This document shows, piece after piece, positions 1 through 10,457 of a DNA stretch of 25,706 nt; positions within the stretch are counted from its first letter, which is position 1; every line of letters begins with the position of its first letter. The stretch comes from Copromyces sp. CBS 386.78 (lineage: Eukaryota; Ascomycota; Sordariomycetes; Sordariales; Sordariaceae), in contig MU839313.1 in NCBI GenBank assembly GCA_030685235.1, positions 1-25,706 of the forward strand. The letters run 5' to 3'. The notes beneath the pieces are model-generated. The model was given only the letters and a program-made list of their open reading frames with translations, had not been told where the DNA came from and made no database searches. Position numbers and translations under genes: made by a program.

Positions 1-88
1 TTGGGGTGCATTAGTGTGCCTTGGCGCGCGGGAAGGGTGGGGCTACGGTGCCGGAAGACATTCATTACGGTGCGAAAAGACATTCTCT
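1..88. mobile_element. Right-end fragment of an unclassified TIR element (second copy)
   Basis: The first 88 bases closely match the right terminal repeat of the 672-bp element at 3161-3832. They end at the same terminus (CATTCTCT), with scattered differences and a few small indels. The rest of this copy lies outside the window. It abuts copy A of the gypsy element at position 89, inside the integrase coding region, so it is a second insertion of the same family into the same host element. Like the first copy it is GC-balanced and not RIP-mutated. Confidence 0.75.
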
Positions 89-3000
89 TAATTATTAGTA
101 GTTGGGTAAAATACGGAGGAAAGCTTAAAAACTATTTCTAAATAGGAGGATAGAACTCTCTAGAATTGTAAAACGAATTAGGAGCCGCGATCTAATATAA
201 TAGAGTCCGGTAAACTATAAATACTATAAATCTTTTCGATAAACCGGTTTGCCAATTCTTCGGCCGTAAGGCCAACTATGGGAATAAAGTATCGTATTTT
301 CGTTAAGCGGTTAACGACGACGGCTATATATTTAAATTCCTATCCCTAATGTACGTAAGGCGTTAAAGGGGTAATATAATTTATAAAAATATCTTTCTAT
401 AGGGTGAAGGGCATTGCTAACGGTTTTAAAAATCTATAAAAGGAGTATTATAATGGTTTAGATTTAATATACGGTAGGTAGGCCTTATAATAGGCTTAAA
501 TAGTACTAAATATCCCTAATTAAAAGAAAAATTAAAAGAATAATAAGTAGGTCTTTTTACGACCCGGGTAACTAATAGACGGCGAATCGTATATATAACG
601 GAAGAATTAGAATTAAAGCTTAATATTATTAAGGTCGATAATAATAGTATTTCGAAAGTATATTCGTCCTTATATTACCCTATATTTAATGAAAAATACT
701 TTCTTCAAATAATCCTTTACCTCCTTAAATTACGTACGACGACTGAGGTCTAATAGGTAAGCGAATAAATCTTATAAAAATACCGATTTTTCGTAACTTT
801 CTATAATTAAATCGTTAGTAAATTTATTATTTATTACTTTTAGGTTGTAAATATATTCGGTTCTAATATTAATAACTTCCTTTCCGTTTTTTAAAACGAA
901 AGCTCTATTTACGAAAATATTATAATTAAATAAAACCTTATTTCTAACTAATAACCGCTCGTCGGCCTTATCTTTAGGTAAATCCTCTAATTTCCTATTT
1001 AAAACGTTAGGGCGTATTTATAATAAACCCGGTCGGTATTTAATTATAAAATTAAATTATAAAAGGAAATAGGATTACTATATATAGTAGGGAATTAATT
1101 ATTTATTAATTATAAAAATCTTTAAAGTTTTATAGTCTGTAAGGACTTTAAATAATTATTATACCCCTTCGAATTCGGGGCGCTACTCTTTTAGAGCCTT
1201 AATAATAATAAATAATTTTTTATTATAAATATTATAATTATATTCGGTTAAAGAATACTGCTAATGAAAATAGGTAATAGGGCGAAGGATATTATTATTA
1301 TCGTATTATAATAACGTACTTCTATATACTTAATTAGAAATATCCGTTTTTACAATAATTTATTTTAATTAATTGTAAATCCGAAGTACGGGTCTATTTG
1401 TAAAAACTTTTTTTAATACTTAGAAAGATTTTTAATACGGTTCCTCCTATTCCTATCTTGCTATTTTTTTAATTAATTTATATAACAGGCTAGCGATAAT
1501 AGAAAAATATTTAATAAAACGACGGTAGAAATTAGCGAATTTTAAAAAACGTTAAAGCGACCTCTTAGAGTTTAAAACTTCCTATATCGTAATTACAAAA
1601 ACTTTCTCCGGGTTTATTTCGAAACTTCTTAGAGTAATAATAAAACTTAAATATTTAATTCGCTACGTATAGAATTCGTACTTATTAATATTAATTTAGA
1701 ACCCTACTTTAATTATCTTTTATAAAACTTCTCTAATATATTTTTTATATTCTTCTTCGTTATTAGAATAAATTAAAATATCGTCGAAATAAGTAGTGGC
1801 GTAAACGTCGAAAATATTATATAAAACGTTATTAATATAATTTTAAAAAGTTCCCGGCGTACCCTATAAACTGAAAGGATATATAATAAATTTATAGAAG
1901 TTAAAACGGGTAATAAAAGCGGTAAACTATTTATACCCCTCTTTAATATAGATCCTATTGAACGTAGCGATAATATCGAACTTCGTAAAAATCTTTACCT
2001 TATAAATTATATTAAAGGTCTCTTTAATTAGCGGCAACGGGTAATGTATTTTTAATATAATATTATTAATATTATAATAATTTATATAAATGCGGATTCT
2101 ACTTCCGGGTTTTTTAATTAATAAGAGGGGGGAAGCCGCTATAAATTATAATAACTGGATAAACTTCTTCCTTAAATTATTATTAATCTATTTTTTAATA
2201 ACGATTACTTTTATAGGTAATATATATTAAAGTTATATATTAGGAAGTTACTCTCCCGGCTATAATTCGATCTTATAATCGTATAAATAATAGGGAGGGA
2301 TTTCTTCCGTTAGTAAGGGTAAGAAAGTAGCGATTTCGCTAATGTACTTCTATCCTTTAAAATAGTTTAAAATTTTAATAATCTCCTCCCTAGTTTTTAA
2401 TAGTCGGTCTATTTTATTGAAAAACTTTTTTATATCCTCTTCGTCGATTTTAATTAAATATATTTATTAGATAATTTCTTCGTATACGGGTAGGTCGGAT
2501 TCGAAATTTCTAATAAAGTTGACCGCTTTGGCCAAAATTATAGCTTTATAAATATCTTCTAAAATATAAATGCCAATTATTTTATTAATAAAATTATAGA
2601 GTACGGGGGGTAAACTTTCCTTATATTTCCTTCTATCGCCTTTTATAATATTATTAATTATTTCTTCGGTTAAATTTAAATCTTAAAAATCCGTTATAGC
2701 CGCTAGCTTTTCAATTTTAGTATAATTTATAACGTACGCTTATAATTATTCCTTCTCGTAAATAAAATTAAATATAATTATATTAAATATTTTAATATTG
2801 TTAGAATTAAATTTGCAATTAGGTTTACGAAAACGGCGGTACTAGGGGCGATTTATATTAAATAAAACGTAGCAGTTATTTATACGTATATAAGGCTTAT
2901 AAAGTATAGGGCTCTTAATTTTAATAAGGAAAGCGGCGGTACCGGTGATAGTAATTTTAAATTTAGCCTTCCGGGCTATTAGCGCTTTAATAGGGGCGGG

Positions 3001-3160
3001 GACTATACGGTAATCGGTTTTGAAATCGATTTTAAGTTTAATAGTAGTAGGAGGGAATTCGGGAACGGATATAAATTTTAGAACGGGTTCTATTACAATT
3101 TTTTTAATCTTCTTTTTCTTAATAATTAGAGGGCGAAATTTGGTTTCTTCCTTTTTAATA

Positions 3161-3293
3161 AGAGAATGTCTTTTCGCACCGTCATAAAAGTCTTCCGGCA
3201 CCGTCACCCCACCCACTTATACCCTTCCCGCGCGCTAATACACACCAAAATTTTTGAGCCAATCAAATCGCTCGCATCCATCTGAGTCTCCAC
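3161..3293 (+). repeat. Left terminal inverted repeat of the 672-bp element
   Basis: The reverse complement of this segment matches 3700-3832. The outermost 49 bases or so are nearly identical. A small length difference lies near 3210-3240, and then a well-matched inner stretch with AAAATTTTTG, the GCGAGCGATTT-type motif and GATGGATGCGAGCG. A shorter related copy of the same terminus is at 1-88. Confidence 0.85.
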
Positions 3294-3699
3294 ACTCTAC
3301 TTCGCAATTGTATTCTTTCATGTGCACCCAGATGTGCACCCAGATTGGCCACTTTACAGCGCACTTTACAGGGCACTTAGCGGTACGGTCGTACACGGTC
3401 GTACATCGCTCAATTGAATCGCTCAACGACTGTTAGCGATTGTCAGCGACTGTCAGCTAGATGATAGCGCTTTGTTTACTTGGTGATATCTCGTGATGCG
3501 CGCGATGGTGGTTTGATTGATTATGGGGAGGGAGGTGGTGATGGTGATGGAGGAGGAAGCGATACGATGCGACGATGTAAATCGCTAAGTATAACGATTA
3601 CGAAATCTGGCCTGTGTAGGGGTTTGAATGTGTAACGGGCTGTAATCTGGGGGCTTGGCGGGCGCGGTACGGTTTGTTGACGCCAAGACCTGTCGATTG

Positions 3700-3832
3700 T
3701 GGAGATTCAGATGGATGCGAGCGATTTAATTGGCTTAAAAATTTTGGTGTGCATTAGCGTGTGCTTGGCGTGCGGGATGGGTGGGGTGACGGTGCCGGAA
3801 GACTTTTATGACGGTGCGAAAAGACATTCTCT
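3700..3832 (-). repeat. Right terminal inverted repeat of the 672-bp element
   Basis: Inverted counterpart of 3161-3293. It ends in GACATTCTCT, followed at once by the TTAATA target duplication. The terminal fragment at 1-88 has the same orientation as this arm. Confidence 0.85.
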
Positions 3833-4429
3833 TTAATAATTGGAGAAGGAAATTCGGTTTTATTCTTTTTAATTAGCGGGATAGGTATTTAGTAGACGGA
3901 GGCTATTGAAACTTAGTTAGTAAAGGCTTTAAATATTACTATTTAATATTTAGGGAAATCCGCTAGTAAATAGCGGCCTTAATAAATAGTATAATTAAAA
4001 TATATATTATATTATTCGTAATCGATTTCTAGCCGATAGTAGTATATTTATAGGAAGCTTAAAATAATTAGGTATTTCCTAAAAATATTATAAATTAAGA
4101 AGGTAATAGTCTCTTTATAATGATTAATCTAGAATTTAGTTATTATTCCTTTAGAAATAATACTTTTAATTACTCTATTAGTAAGAATGAATTTTTTCGC
4201 TTTTAATAATTGGAAATAGGGAAGGTTATTCTTAATAATAAAAGAACGATTAATAAACGTAAAAGTAGAATAACCGCTATTAATAAAGGTAATATAATAG
4301 TTTTTATATAAACGGATTATAATATAAAAGGATAAAAGTATTAAATTTGGGGAAGTAAAATTATTTAATAATTAAATTTTAATTTCCTTTAAAATTTTTA
4401 ATTCTATAGAATTTAAAATTTATTTCTTA

Positions 4430-6100
4430 AATATAACCCGGCTAAATTTCTATACGCGATTATATATAAAGGCTAGGCGTTTTCCTAATTATTATAATAT
4501 TTTCTACTAATAGTAGGCTCGGCGGGGGTTAGAATAACCGGGGTAATTAAAATGGTATCGGCGGCGTAGATTTATTTTTAATTATAACCCTTACTACGAC
4601 CTTTATTCTTTAATTTCTTATTAACGGAATATTAAAGGCTTTAAAAATTATAATTAACCGAAGTAGTATAATTGCGGGCTATATAACCGGGCTTACTATA
4701 ACGACGGTAGAAGCTATTGTAAGAACGTTAATTAAAAATATTTTTATAAATAAAAATTACGAGATTAACGGTATCCAAATCTATTTTATTACTACCTTAG
4801 CTAATAGGAATATTATTAGTAGAAATTTTAGTACTAGAACGATTTCCGCTACTATTATTATTATTACTAGTACTATTACTAGGATTAAAGAAATAGTTTA
4901 CTATTTTTTAATAATAATCTACGTTTTTAAAGTTGTTAGCGACGTTATAATAAATTTCGAACCAATATTTAAAATTATTATTGGAGAGAAGGTTGCGGTA
5001 AGTAAAAACGTTATAAAAACGTTTATTAATTTTATTCCGGAAATAATAGACCTTTATCGAATTATTAAAACTATAGAAATTTATTAAATTAATTAATTCA
5101 AATTCGAAATTTATAAAAAATATATTCTTTATATATAGTTTTTATAAACGGCGGCCGGCGTTTATTTTAAAATTTATATTCTAAAAACGAAAAATTAAAT
5201 ATTCTATAAATTTAACGTTTATTTTCCAACGCTAATTTGCTTTATCGGGGTCTAATTAGATTACATCTAAATTATTTTAAATACCGAATAAAATTTCGGG
5301 TCCGAGAAGTATAATAGTATAGATAATTCTAATATTTTTAAAAGAATAAAGGGCGGCATTACATTTCTATTAGGATTAAATTTAGAAACGCTAAGCCTTA
5401 AAGATTTTATATTTATAAATAGGACTACTAGTCTCTTTACCGGTAAAAATAGGCGGGTTTTCTACCGTTTAACGAAGAGAAGAAAATATAGCTACTTTCG
5501 TAATTATATTATTAATAGAAGAAGAAACTTATACTTTAAAAGTATTATATTCTACGAATAAAATATCGTAAGCGGACTTGAAATTAATGTAATTGAAGTT
5601 CTTTTAATCGAAGTTAGACTAAGTATTATTGGTTATTTAGTAGACAATTTTAAATTCCTCCTTAGAATATTCGAAGTCGTTAGTAATATTATTATAAAAT
5701 ACGAAGTTAGTATAATAAAAGTAATTAAAGGGTATAATAATAAATTAGAAAGTAAGGTAGTAAATAATAACGGCCGCGTTTTCGAAGTATTTATAAAGAA
5801 TAAATAAGCCGTTCTCTTAGTCGAAACCTTTAAAGAGGTTAATAAAGGTTATATTATTAAGAATTTTAAAAAGCGCGGTATAGTAAATTGCAATATCGAA
5901 TTCAATTTTGAAAGTTTTATTAAGGGCGGAATATAGCGAATTTAAATCGAAAGCGCTATTCCTAAGAGTTACAAAATTAAAGAAATTACCGCTACTAAAA
6001 CTACTATTGAGGGAGAAAAGGGCGGGATTATTATCGTTGTAAAGTATAAAATAAAAGAAAAGTAATTATTCGAAACGAAAGAAGGGTAAAGGTCCGTAAT
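4430..6100 (-). pseudogene. RIP-inactivated gypsy gag with decayed CCHC zinc knuckle (copy A)
   Basis: The region between the leader (about 6240) and the protease (about 4280) aligns on the minus strand with gag of copy B. At 4668-4709 the reading is Y-x2-Y-x4-Y-x4-Y around the core SKPGYIARN. This is the C-x2-C-x4-H-x4-C nucleic-acid-binding knuckle of gag with each Cys and His changed to Tyr, as G-to-A mutation of TGT/TGC/CAC codons (minus strand) predicts. Stops interrupt the frame repeatedly. The outer limits are approximate because no start codon survives clearly. Confidence 0.7.
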
Positions 6101-6242
6101 TAGGACTATTTAATAAAAAAGAAAGTCCGCTATTAAGACTATTTAGGGTAATTAAAGATAAGCGATCTCTTATCTATTAGATAAAGAGTACTTTCCTTTA
6201 CGTACTAGTAAAGGGATATTGGAATTTTAATTGGGCGATTAT

Positions 6243-6614
6243 TATAATTACGACTATCGATGCTTGGGGGGGTATTAGGCTTAGCGATTTGTAACGAAGC
6301 GATCCCTATATACGCGCGATTGAAAAATAATTGCGATAAATAGGTTTATACTATAAATGCAATAATTAAAAAGTATAATTAATTATTATAGGTAGAGAGC
6401 GAGAGGTTGGGTATAGATATTAGATATACGTAATTATACGAAGGAAGAAGAGGAAGAGTATAAGGTACGCTCGGGAGATAAGCCTTTATAGGATTCGAAC
6501 TATAAACCCCAGTAGGTCTATAACGGGAGGCCACAGCCAATTAACCGAGGTAGTAACAATAGTCTTAGAGAGCTACTATCACCAGCACATGCAACATAGG
6601 TTAATCCTGTAATA
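6243..6614 (-). repeat. Shared LTR between gypsy copies A and B (minus orientation)
   Basis: The reverse complement of this 372-bp segment matches the plus-strand LTR that starts at 10,458, most clearly across 6400-6614. It is the 5' LTR of copy A by orientation. The termini are inferred from where homology to the other LTR ends (6614) and where the two internal regions begin: both sides of the LTR carry the same motif in inverted orientation (GCGATTAT on the left, ATAATCGC on the right). The terminal dinucleotides read TA, as expected if TG...CA had been RIP-mutated. The U3 part has a TATAAA-like box and, just upstream, a Pol III B-box-like motif at 6491-6501. Confidence 0.75.
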
Positions 6615-6711
6615 ATAATCGCTCAATTAAAATTCCAATATCCCTTTACTAGTACGTAAGGGAAAGTACTCTTTATTTAATAAATAAGAGATCGCCTATT
6701 TTTAATTGCCT

Positions 6712-6769
6712 TAAATAGTCCTAATAATAGACCTTTATTTTAAATAGTCCTAATTGCGGACCTTTATTT
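6712..6769 (+). repeat. 29-bp tandem duplication in the gypsy leader
   Basis: Two consecutive units, 6712-6740 and 6741-6769, both begin TAAATAGTCCTAAT and end ACCTTTATTT, with a few transitions between them. The same pair is present in inverted orientation in copy A at about 6090-6150, so it is a property of the element's 5' untranslated leader and predates the duplication. Confidence 0.7.
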
Positions 6770-6829
6770 TTCTTTTATTTCGAACAGTTATTTCTCTTTT
6801 ATTTTATATTTTATAATAATAGTAATCCC

Positions 6830-8300
6830 GCCTTTTTTTCTCTTAACGGTAGTACTAATAGCGGTAATTTTCCTAACCTTTCTATTCTTATTACTAGTAA
6901 CGGTAACCTATTTAATTTAAAATTGTTATATTCTACTATTAATACCCTTAATAGCGAGCTCGATACTATAGTCTATCGCGCCGCGCTTTTCGAACTCCCC
7001 TAACCCGCTATTATAGTTCTTACTAATTTTTTCGAAGGTTTTAATTAATTAAAAGGTCTCCTAATCTCGTATAAATATTTCGAAGTAACTTCTCTTTTCT
7101 TTTAAACCCCCGCTTTCTACTCTATTATTATACTTTTTAATCGCTTTTATTGTACTAACTTCGAATACTATAACGATTTCGAAAGTAATTTCTAATATTT
7201 TAAAGAAGAATTTAAAATTGTCCGCTAAATAGCCGACGACGTTTAATTTAATTTTAATTAAAAAATTTCGACTATATTAATTTTAAGTCCGCTTATAATA
7301 CTTTATTTATAGAATATAATACTTTTAAAATATAAATTTCCTTTTTTTTTCTTCCTCCGTTAGTAATATAATGGTAAAAGTAATTATATCTTTTTCTCTT
7401 CGCTAAACGGTAAAAAACCTGCCTATTTTTACCGGTAAAGAGACTAGTAGTCCTATTTATAAATATAAAATCTTTAAGGCTTAGCGTTTCTAAATTTAAT
7501 CCTAATAGAAATGTAATGCCGCCCTTTATTCTTTTAAAAATATTGGAATTATCTATACTATTATATTTCTAGGACCCAAAATTTTATCCGGTATTTAGGA
7601 TAATTTAAATATAATTTAATCGGACTTTAATAAAGCGAATTAGCGTTAGAAGATAAGCGTTAAATTTATAGAATATTTAGTTTTTTATTTCTAGAACGTA
7701 AATTTTAAAATAGACGCTAGCCGCTACTTATAAGAATTATATATAAAGAATATATTTTTCGTAGATTTCGAATTTAAATTAATTAATTTAATAAACCTCT
7801 ACGGTTTTAATAATTTAATAAAAGTCTATTATTTCCGGAATAAGATTAATAAACGTCTTTGTAACGCCTTCGTTTACCGCAACCTTCTTCCTGATAACGA
7901 TTTTAAATATTAGTTCGAAATTTATTATAATATTGCTAGTAATTTTAAAAACGCGGATTATCATTAGAAAATAGCAAACTATTTCCTTAATCTTAATAGT
8001 AATACTAATAATAATAATAATAATAGCGGAGGTCGTTTTAACGTTAAACTTTCTACCGATAACGTCCCTATTAACTAGGGTAATAATAAAATAGATTTAA
8101 ACGCCGTTAATTTTGTAATTTTTATTTATAAAAATATTTTCGACTAATATTCTTATAATAACTTCTATTATTATTATAGTAAACCCGGCTATATTGCCCG
8201 CAATTATATTATTTTAATTAATTATAATTCCTAAGGCCCTTAATACTCTACTAATAAAAAGTCGAAGAATAAAAGTCGTAATAAAAGTCGTAATTAAAAA
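6830..8300 (+). pseudogene. RIP-inactivated gypsy gag (copy B)
   Basis: The recognisable part is the C-terminal half. Around 7830-7960 a stretch of the type YRNLLPDNDFKYW-EIYYNIAS resembles gypsy capsid sequence. It is followed at 8166-8207 by a zinc knuckle in which every Cys and His has become Tyr (Y-x2-Y-x4-Y-x4-Y around SKPGYIARN). Both are collinear with copy A. Stops and frame breaks are frequent and the N-terminus is not defined, so the left limit is approximate. Confidence 0.65.
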
Positions 8301-8559
8301 TAGGTCCGCGCCGCTAATACCGCTTTAATTACTTTAACTATTCTAGCCGCCCCTATTAAGCCCGCCGCTAATAAAAAATATTATAACAATTAAAAAAATG
8401 CTTAGCCTCTATATATAATTGTATATAGAAGTTTAGCCGGGTTATATTTAAAAGACGAATTTTAAGTTCTATAGAGTTAAAGGGTTTAGAGGAAATTAAA
8501 ATTCAATTATTAAATAATTCTACTTTTTTAAATTTAATATTCTTATCTTCTTATATTAT

Positions 8560-10197
8560 AATCCGTTTGCGCAAAAACTATTATATTACCTTTATTAATA
8601 GCGGTTATTCTATTTTCGCATTTATTAATTGCTCTTTTATTATTAAAAATAATTTTCCCCGTTTCTAATTATTAAAAGCGAAGAAATTCGTTCTTATTAA
8701 TAAAGTGGTTAAGGGTATTATTTTTAAAGGAGTAATAGCTAAACTCTAAATCGGCTATTACGAAGAAACTATTACCTTCTTAGTTTATAATATTTTTAAG
8801 AAGCATTTAATTATTTTAAACTTTTTATAAATATAATACTATCGGCTAGAAATCGATTATAAATAATGTAGTATATACTTTAGCTATACCGCTTACTAAG
8901 GCCGCTATTTATTAATAAATCTCCTTAAATATTAAACGGTAGTACTTAGAACCTTTACTAACCGGGTTTCGGTAGCTTTTATCCGCTAAATACCTATCCT
9001 ACTAATTAAGAAAGAAGAAACCGAATCTCCTTCTCTAATTATTAAGAAGGAGGAGACCGAATTTCGCCTTTTAATTATTAAGAAAGAGAAGATTAAAAAA
9101 ATCGTGGCGGAACCTATTCTAAAACCTTTATCTACTCCCGAATTCTTTCTTACTACTATATTTAAAATCGATCCTAAGACCGGCTACCGTATAGTCCCCA
9201 CTCCTATTAAAGCGCTAATAACCCAGAAAGCTAAATTTAAAGTCGTTATTACTAGTACCGCTGCTCTTTTTATTAAAATTAAAAGCTCCGCGCTTTACGA
9301 GCCTTATATATATATAAGTAGCCGCTACGTTTTAACTAGCGCGAGTCGCCCCCAATACCGCCGTCTTTATAAGCCCGATTATAAATTTAACCCTAATAAT
9401 ATTAGGGTATTTAATATAATTGTATTTAATTTTATTTGTAAGAAAGAGTAATTATAGCTATACGTTACGAATTACGCCGAAATTGAAAGGCTAGCAATTA
9501 TAGCGGATCTTTAAAATCTAAATTTGACCGAGGAAATAATTAATAATATTATAGAAAGTAATAGAAGGAAATATAAGGAAAGTTTACCCCCCGCGCTCTA
9601 TAACTTTATTAACGAAATAATTAATATTTATACTTTAGAAGATACCCGCGAAACTATAATTTTAGTTAAAACGGTTAACTTTACCGGAAATTTCGAAACC
9701 GATACGCCCGTATACGAAGAAATTATTCAATAAATATATTTGGCTAAAGTCGACGAAGAGGATATAAAGAAGTTTTTCGATAAAGTAGAATAGCCGTTAA
9801 AGACTAAGGAGGAGATTATCGAAATTTTGAATTATTTTAAGGGACGGAAGTATATTAGCGAAATCGCCGCTTTCTTATCCTCGCTAGCGGAGGAGATCCC
9901 TCCCTATCGTTCGTACGATTATAAGATTAAATTATAGCCGGGAGAGTAATTTCTTAATATACGGCCTTAACGTATGTTACCTATAGAAGTAATCGTTATT
10001 AAGAAGTAGATCGATAATAATTTGAAGAAGAAGTTTATTCGGCCGTTACAATCTACGGCCGCTTCCCCCCTCTTATTAATTAAAAAACCCGGAGGCGGAG
10101 TCCGCATTTGTATAAACTATCGTGGCATCAATAACGTTATATTAAAGATACGTTACCCGCTGCCGCTAATCAAAGAGACCCTTAATACGATACGGTA
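8560..10197 (+). pseudogene. RIP-inactivated, truncated gypsy pol (protease to N-terminal RT, copy B)
   Basis: The protease motif appears as TFINSGYS at about 8590-8611, with the catalytic Asp as Asn (codon 8597-8599). Two open stretches, 9104-9451 and 9524-9733, belong to the protease-RT linker. From about 9890 the pre-RT and RT start are clear: PPYRSYDYKI, then a segment ending in [21 protein letters not shown], then [11 protein letters not shown] and [11 protein letters not shown]. These are the standard gypsy RT opening with Cys/Val/Asp-type positions decayed. The frame ends at about 10,197 at the deletion junction, before the YxDD catalytic motif. In copy A the next residues continue into RT, so this truncation is specific to copy B. 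Confidence 0.8.
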
Positions 10198-10201
10198 GTT
10201 T

Positions 10202-10381
10202 CACGAGGCACACCCGGAGGCTCCAGCACCCCCAGACTGGCTGGCGGCGGAGCGGAAGCAAAGGAGGAGGACGCTGGAAGAAACGGAGGAGCCGGTTGTA
10301 GAAGCGGAGGCTCCGCTAGCGAGGTACGAAGGGAGAAGGAAATCATTACGACTAGCGGCCATAGAAGTTTTTCACGGTTAG
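10202..10381 (+). pseudogene. C-terminal tail of gypsy polyprotein, open and undamaged
   Basis: A 59-codon open stretch begins HEAHPEAPAPPDWLAAERK, is rich in Arg and Glu (several RRR and EET/EEP runs), and ends at TAG 10,379-10,381. Its position directly before the 3' untranslated region, purine tract and LTR, and its charged, proline-rich character, fit the C-terminal end of a fungal gypsy Pol protein. Unlike the adjoining pol sequence it shows no stops and a balanced base composition. It has no start codon of its own and is joined out of context to RT at 10,198. I cannot confirm the family match without a search. Confidence 0.55.
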
Positions 10382-10447
10382 ACTAAACGTTTAATAGGGT
10401 TATCTATTATTTTATATAACTTTAGTCAGCTATATGGCTTCTTTTAG

Positions 10448-10457
10448 GCAGGGGTAG
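10448..10457 (+). other. Polypurine tract next to the 3' LTR
   Basis: GCAGGGGTAG immediately precedes the LTR start at 10,458, where a plus-strand priming tract is expected. The LTR boundary was set by comparing 10,458 onward with the reverse complement of 6614 downward, which align with transitions only. Confidence 0.5.

Larger units (their letters stand above)
3161..3832. mobile_element. 672-bp non-autonomous TIR element (MITE-like), flanked by a TTAATA duplication
   Basis: Both ends carry long inverted repeats (about 133 bp each, starting AGAGAATGTC and ending GACATTCTCT). The 6-bp sequence TTAATA is directly repeated at 3155-3160 and 3833-3838. The element sits inside gypsy copy A, and the empty site can be reconstructed from copy B. 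It has no ORF that looks like a transposase, so it would depend on enzymes in trans. Composition is GC-balanced with no RIP damage, so it either inserted after the host element was mutated or escaped RIP. The TIR sequence and 6-bp duplication do not match a superfamily I can name. The interior holds short tandem repeats at 3320-3457. Confidence 0.85.
89..4420 (-). pseudogene. RIP-inactivated gypsy pol (protease, RT, RNase H, integrase), interrupted
   Basis: The minus strand reads as a decayed polyprotein. The protease active-site triplet is at 4273-4281 as Asn-Ser-Gly, where the family has Asp-Ser-Gly. The RT motif YFDD-ILIYS lies at about 1768-1791, preceded by a KKPG...R segment near 2090-2130. 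An RNase H segment of the type RPITYFH...YNIYNKKL lies at about 1190-1290. The integrase core has VVVxRLTK with the first catalytic Asp changed to Asn (codon 310-312), and the second Asp in LDRGS (190-192). The frame meets the TIR element just before the position of the third catalytic residue. Many in-frame stops (Trp or Gln codons turned into TAG/TAA) and two transposon insertions make it dead. The approximate 5' limit is set by the protease. Confidence 0.85.
89..6614 (-). mobile_element. Ty3/gypsy LTR retrotransposon, copy A (5' LTR plus most of the internal region)
   Basis: Read on the minus strand, the order is 5' LTR (6614-6243), leader, gag with a zinc knuckle (4668-4709), aspartic protease (4273-4281), a linker, reverse transcriptase, RNase H and integrase. 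PR-RT-RH-IN is the Ty3/gypsy order. The internal region is cut at position 88 by another element, so the integrase C-terminus and the 3' LTR are missing. It is split by a 672-bp insertion at 3161-3832: removing that and one TTAATA repeat restores collinearity with copy B at 9000-9100. Stops throughout make it non-functional. Confidence 0.9.

Noticed and set aside
2842..3216. 124-codon open frame on the minus strand starting with a good ATG
   Set aside because: It is a chimera: the first residues come from the TIR of the inserted element and the rest is the gypsy protease-RT linker, homologous to 9104-9370 on the plus strand. Not a host gene.
3235..3436. Two overlapping 60-codon open frames inside the TIR element
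   Set aside because: They are on opposite strands over the tandem repeat region, with no transposase or other domain; judged to be chance openings in a GC-balanced, repetitive stretch.
9104..9733. Two open frames (115 and 69 codons) that could be read as small genes
   Set aside because: They are collinear parts of the decayed gypsy pol linker, matching copy A on the other strand.
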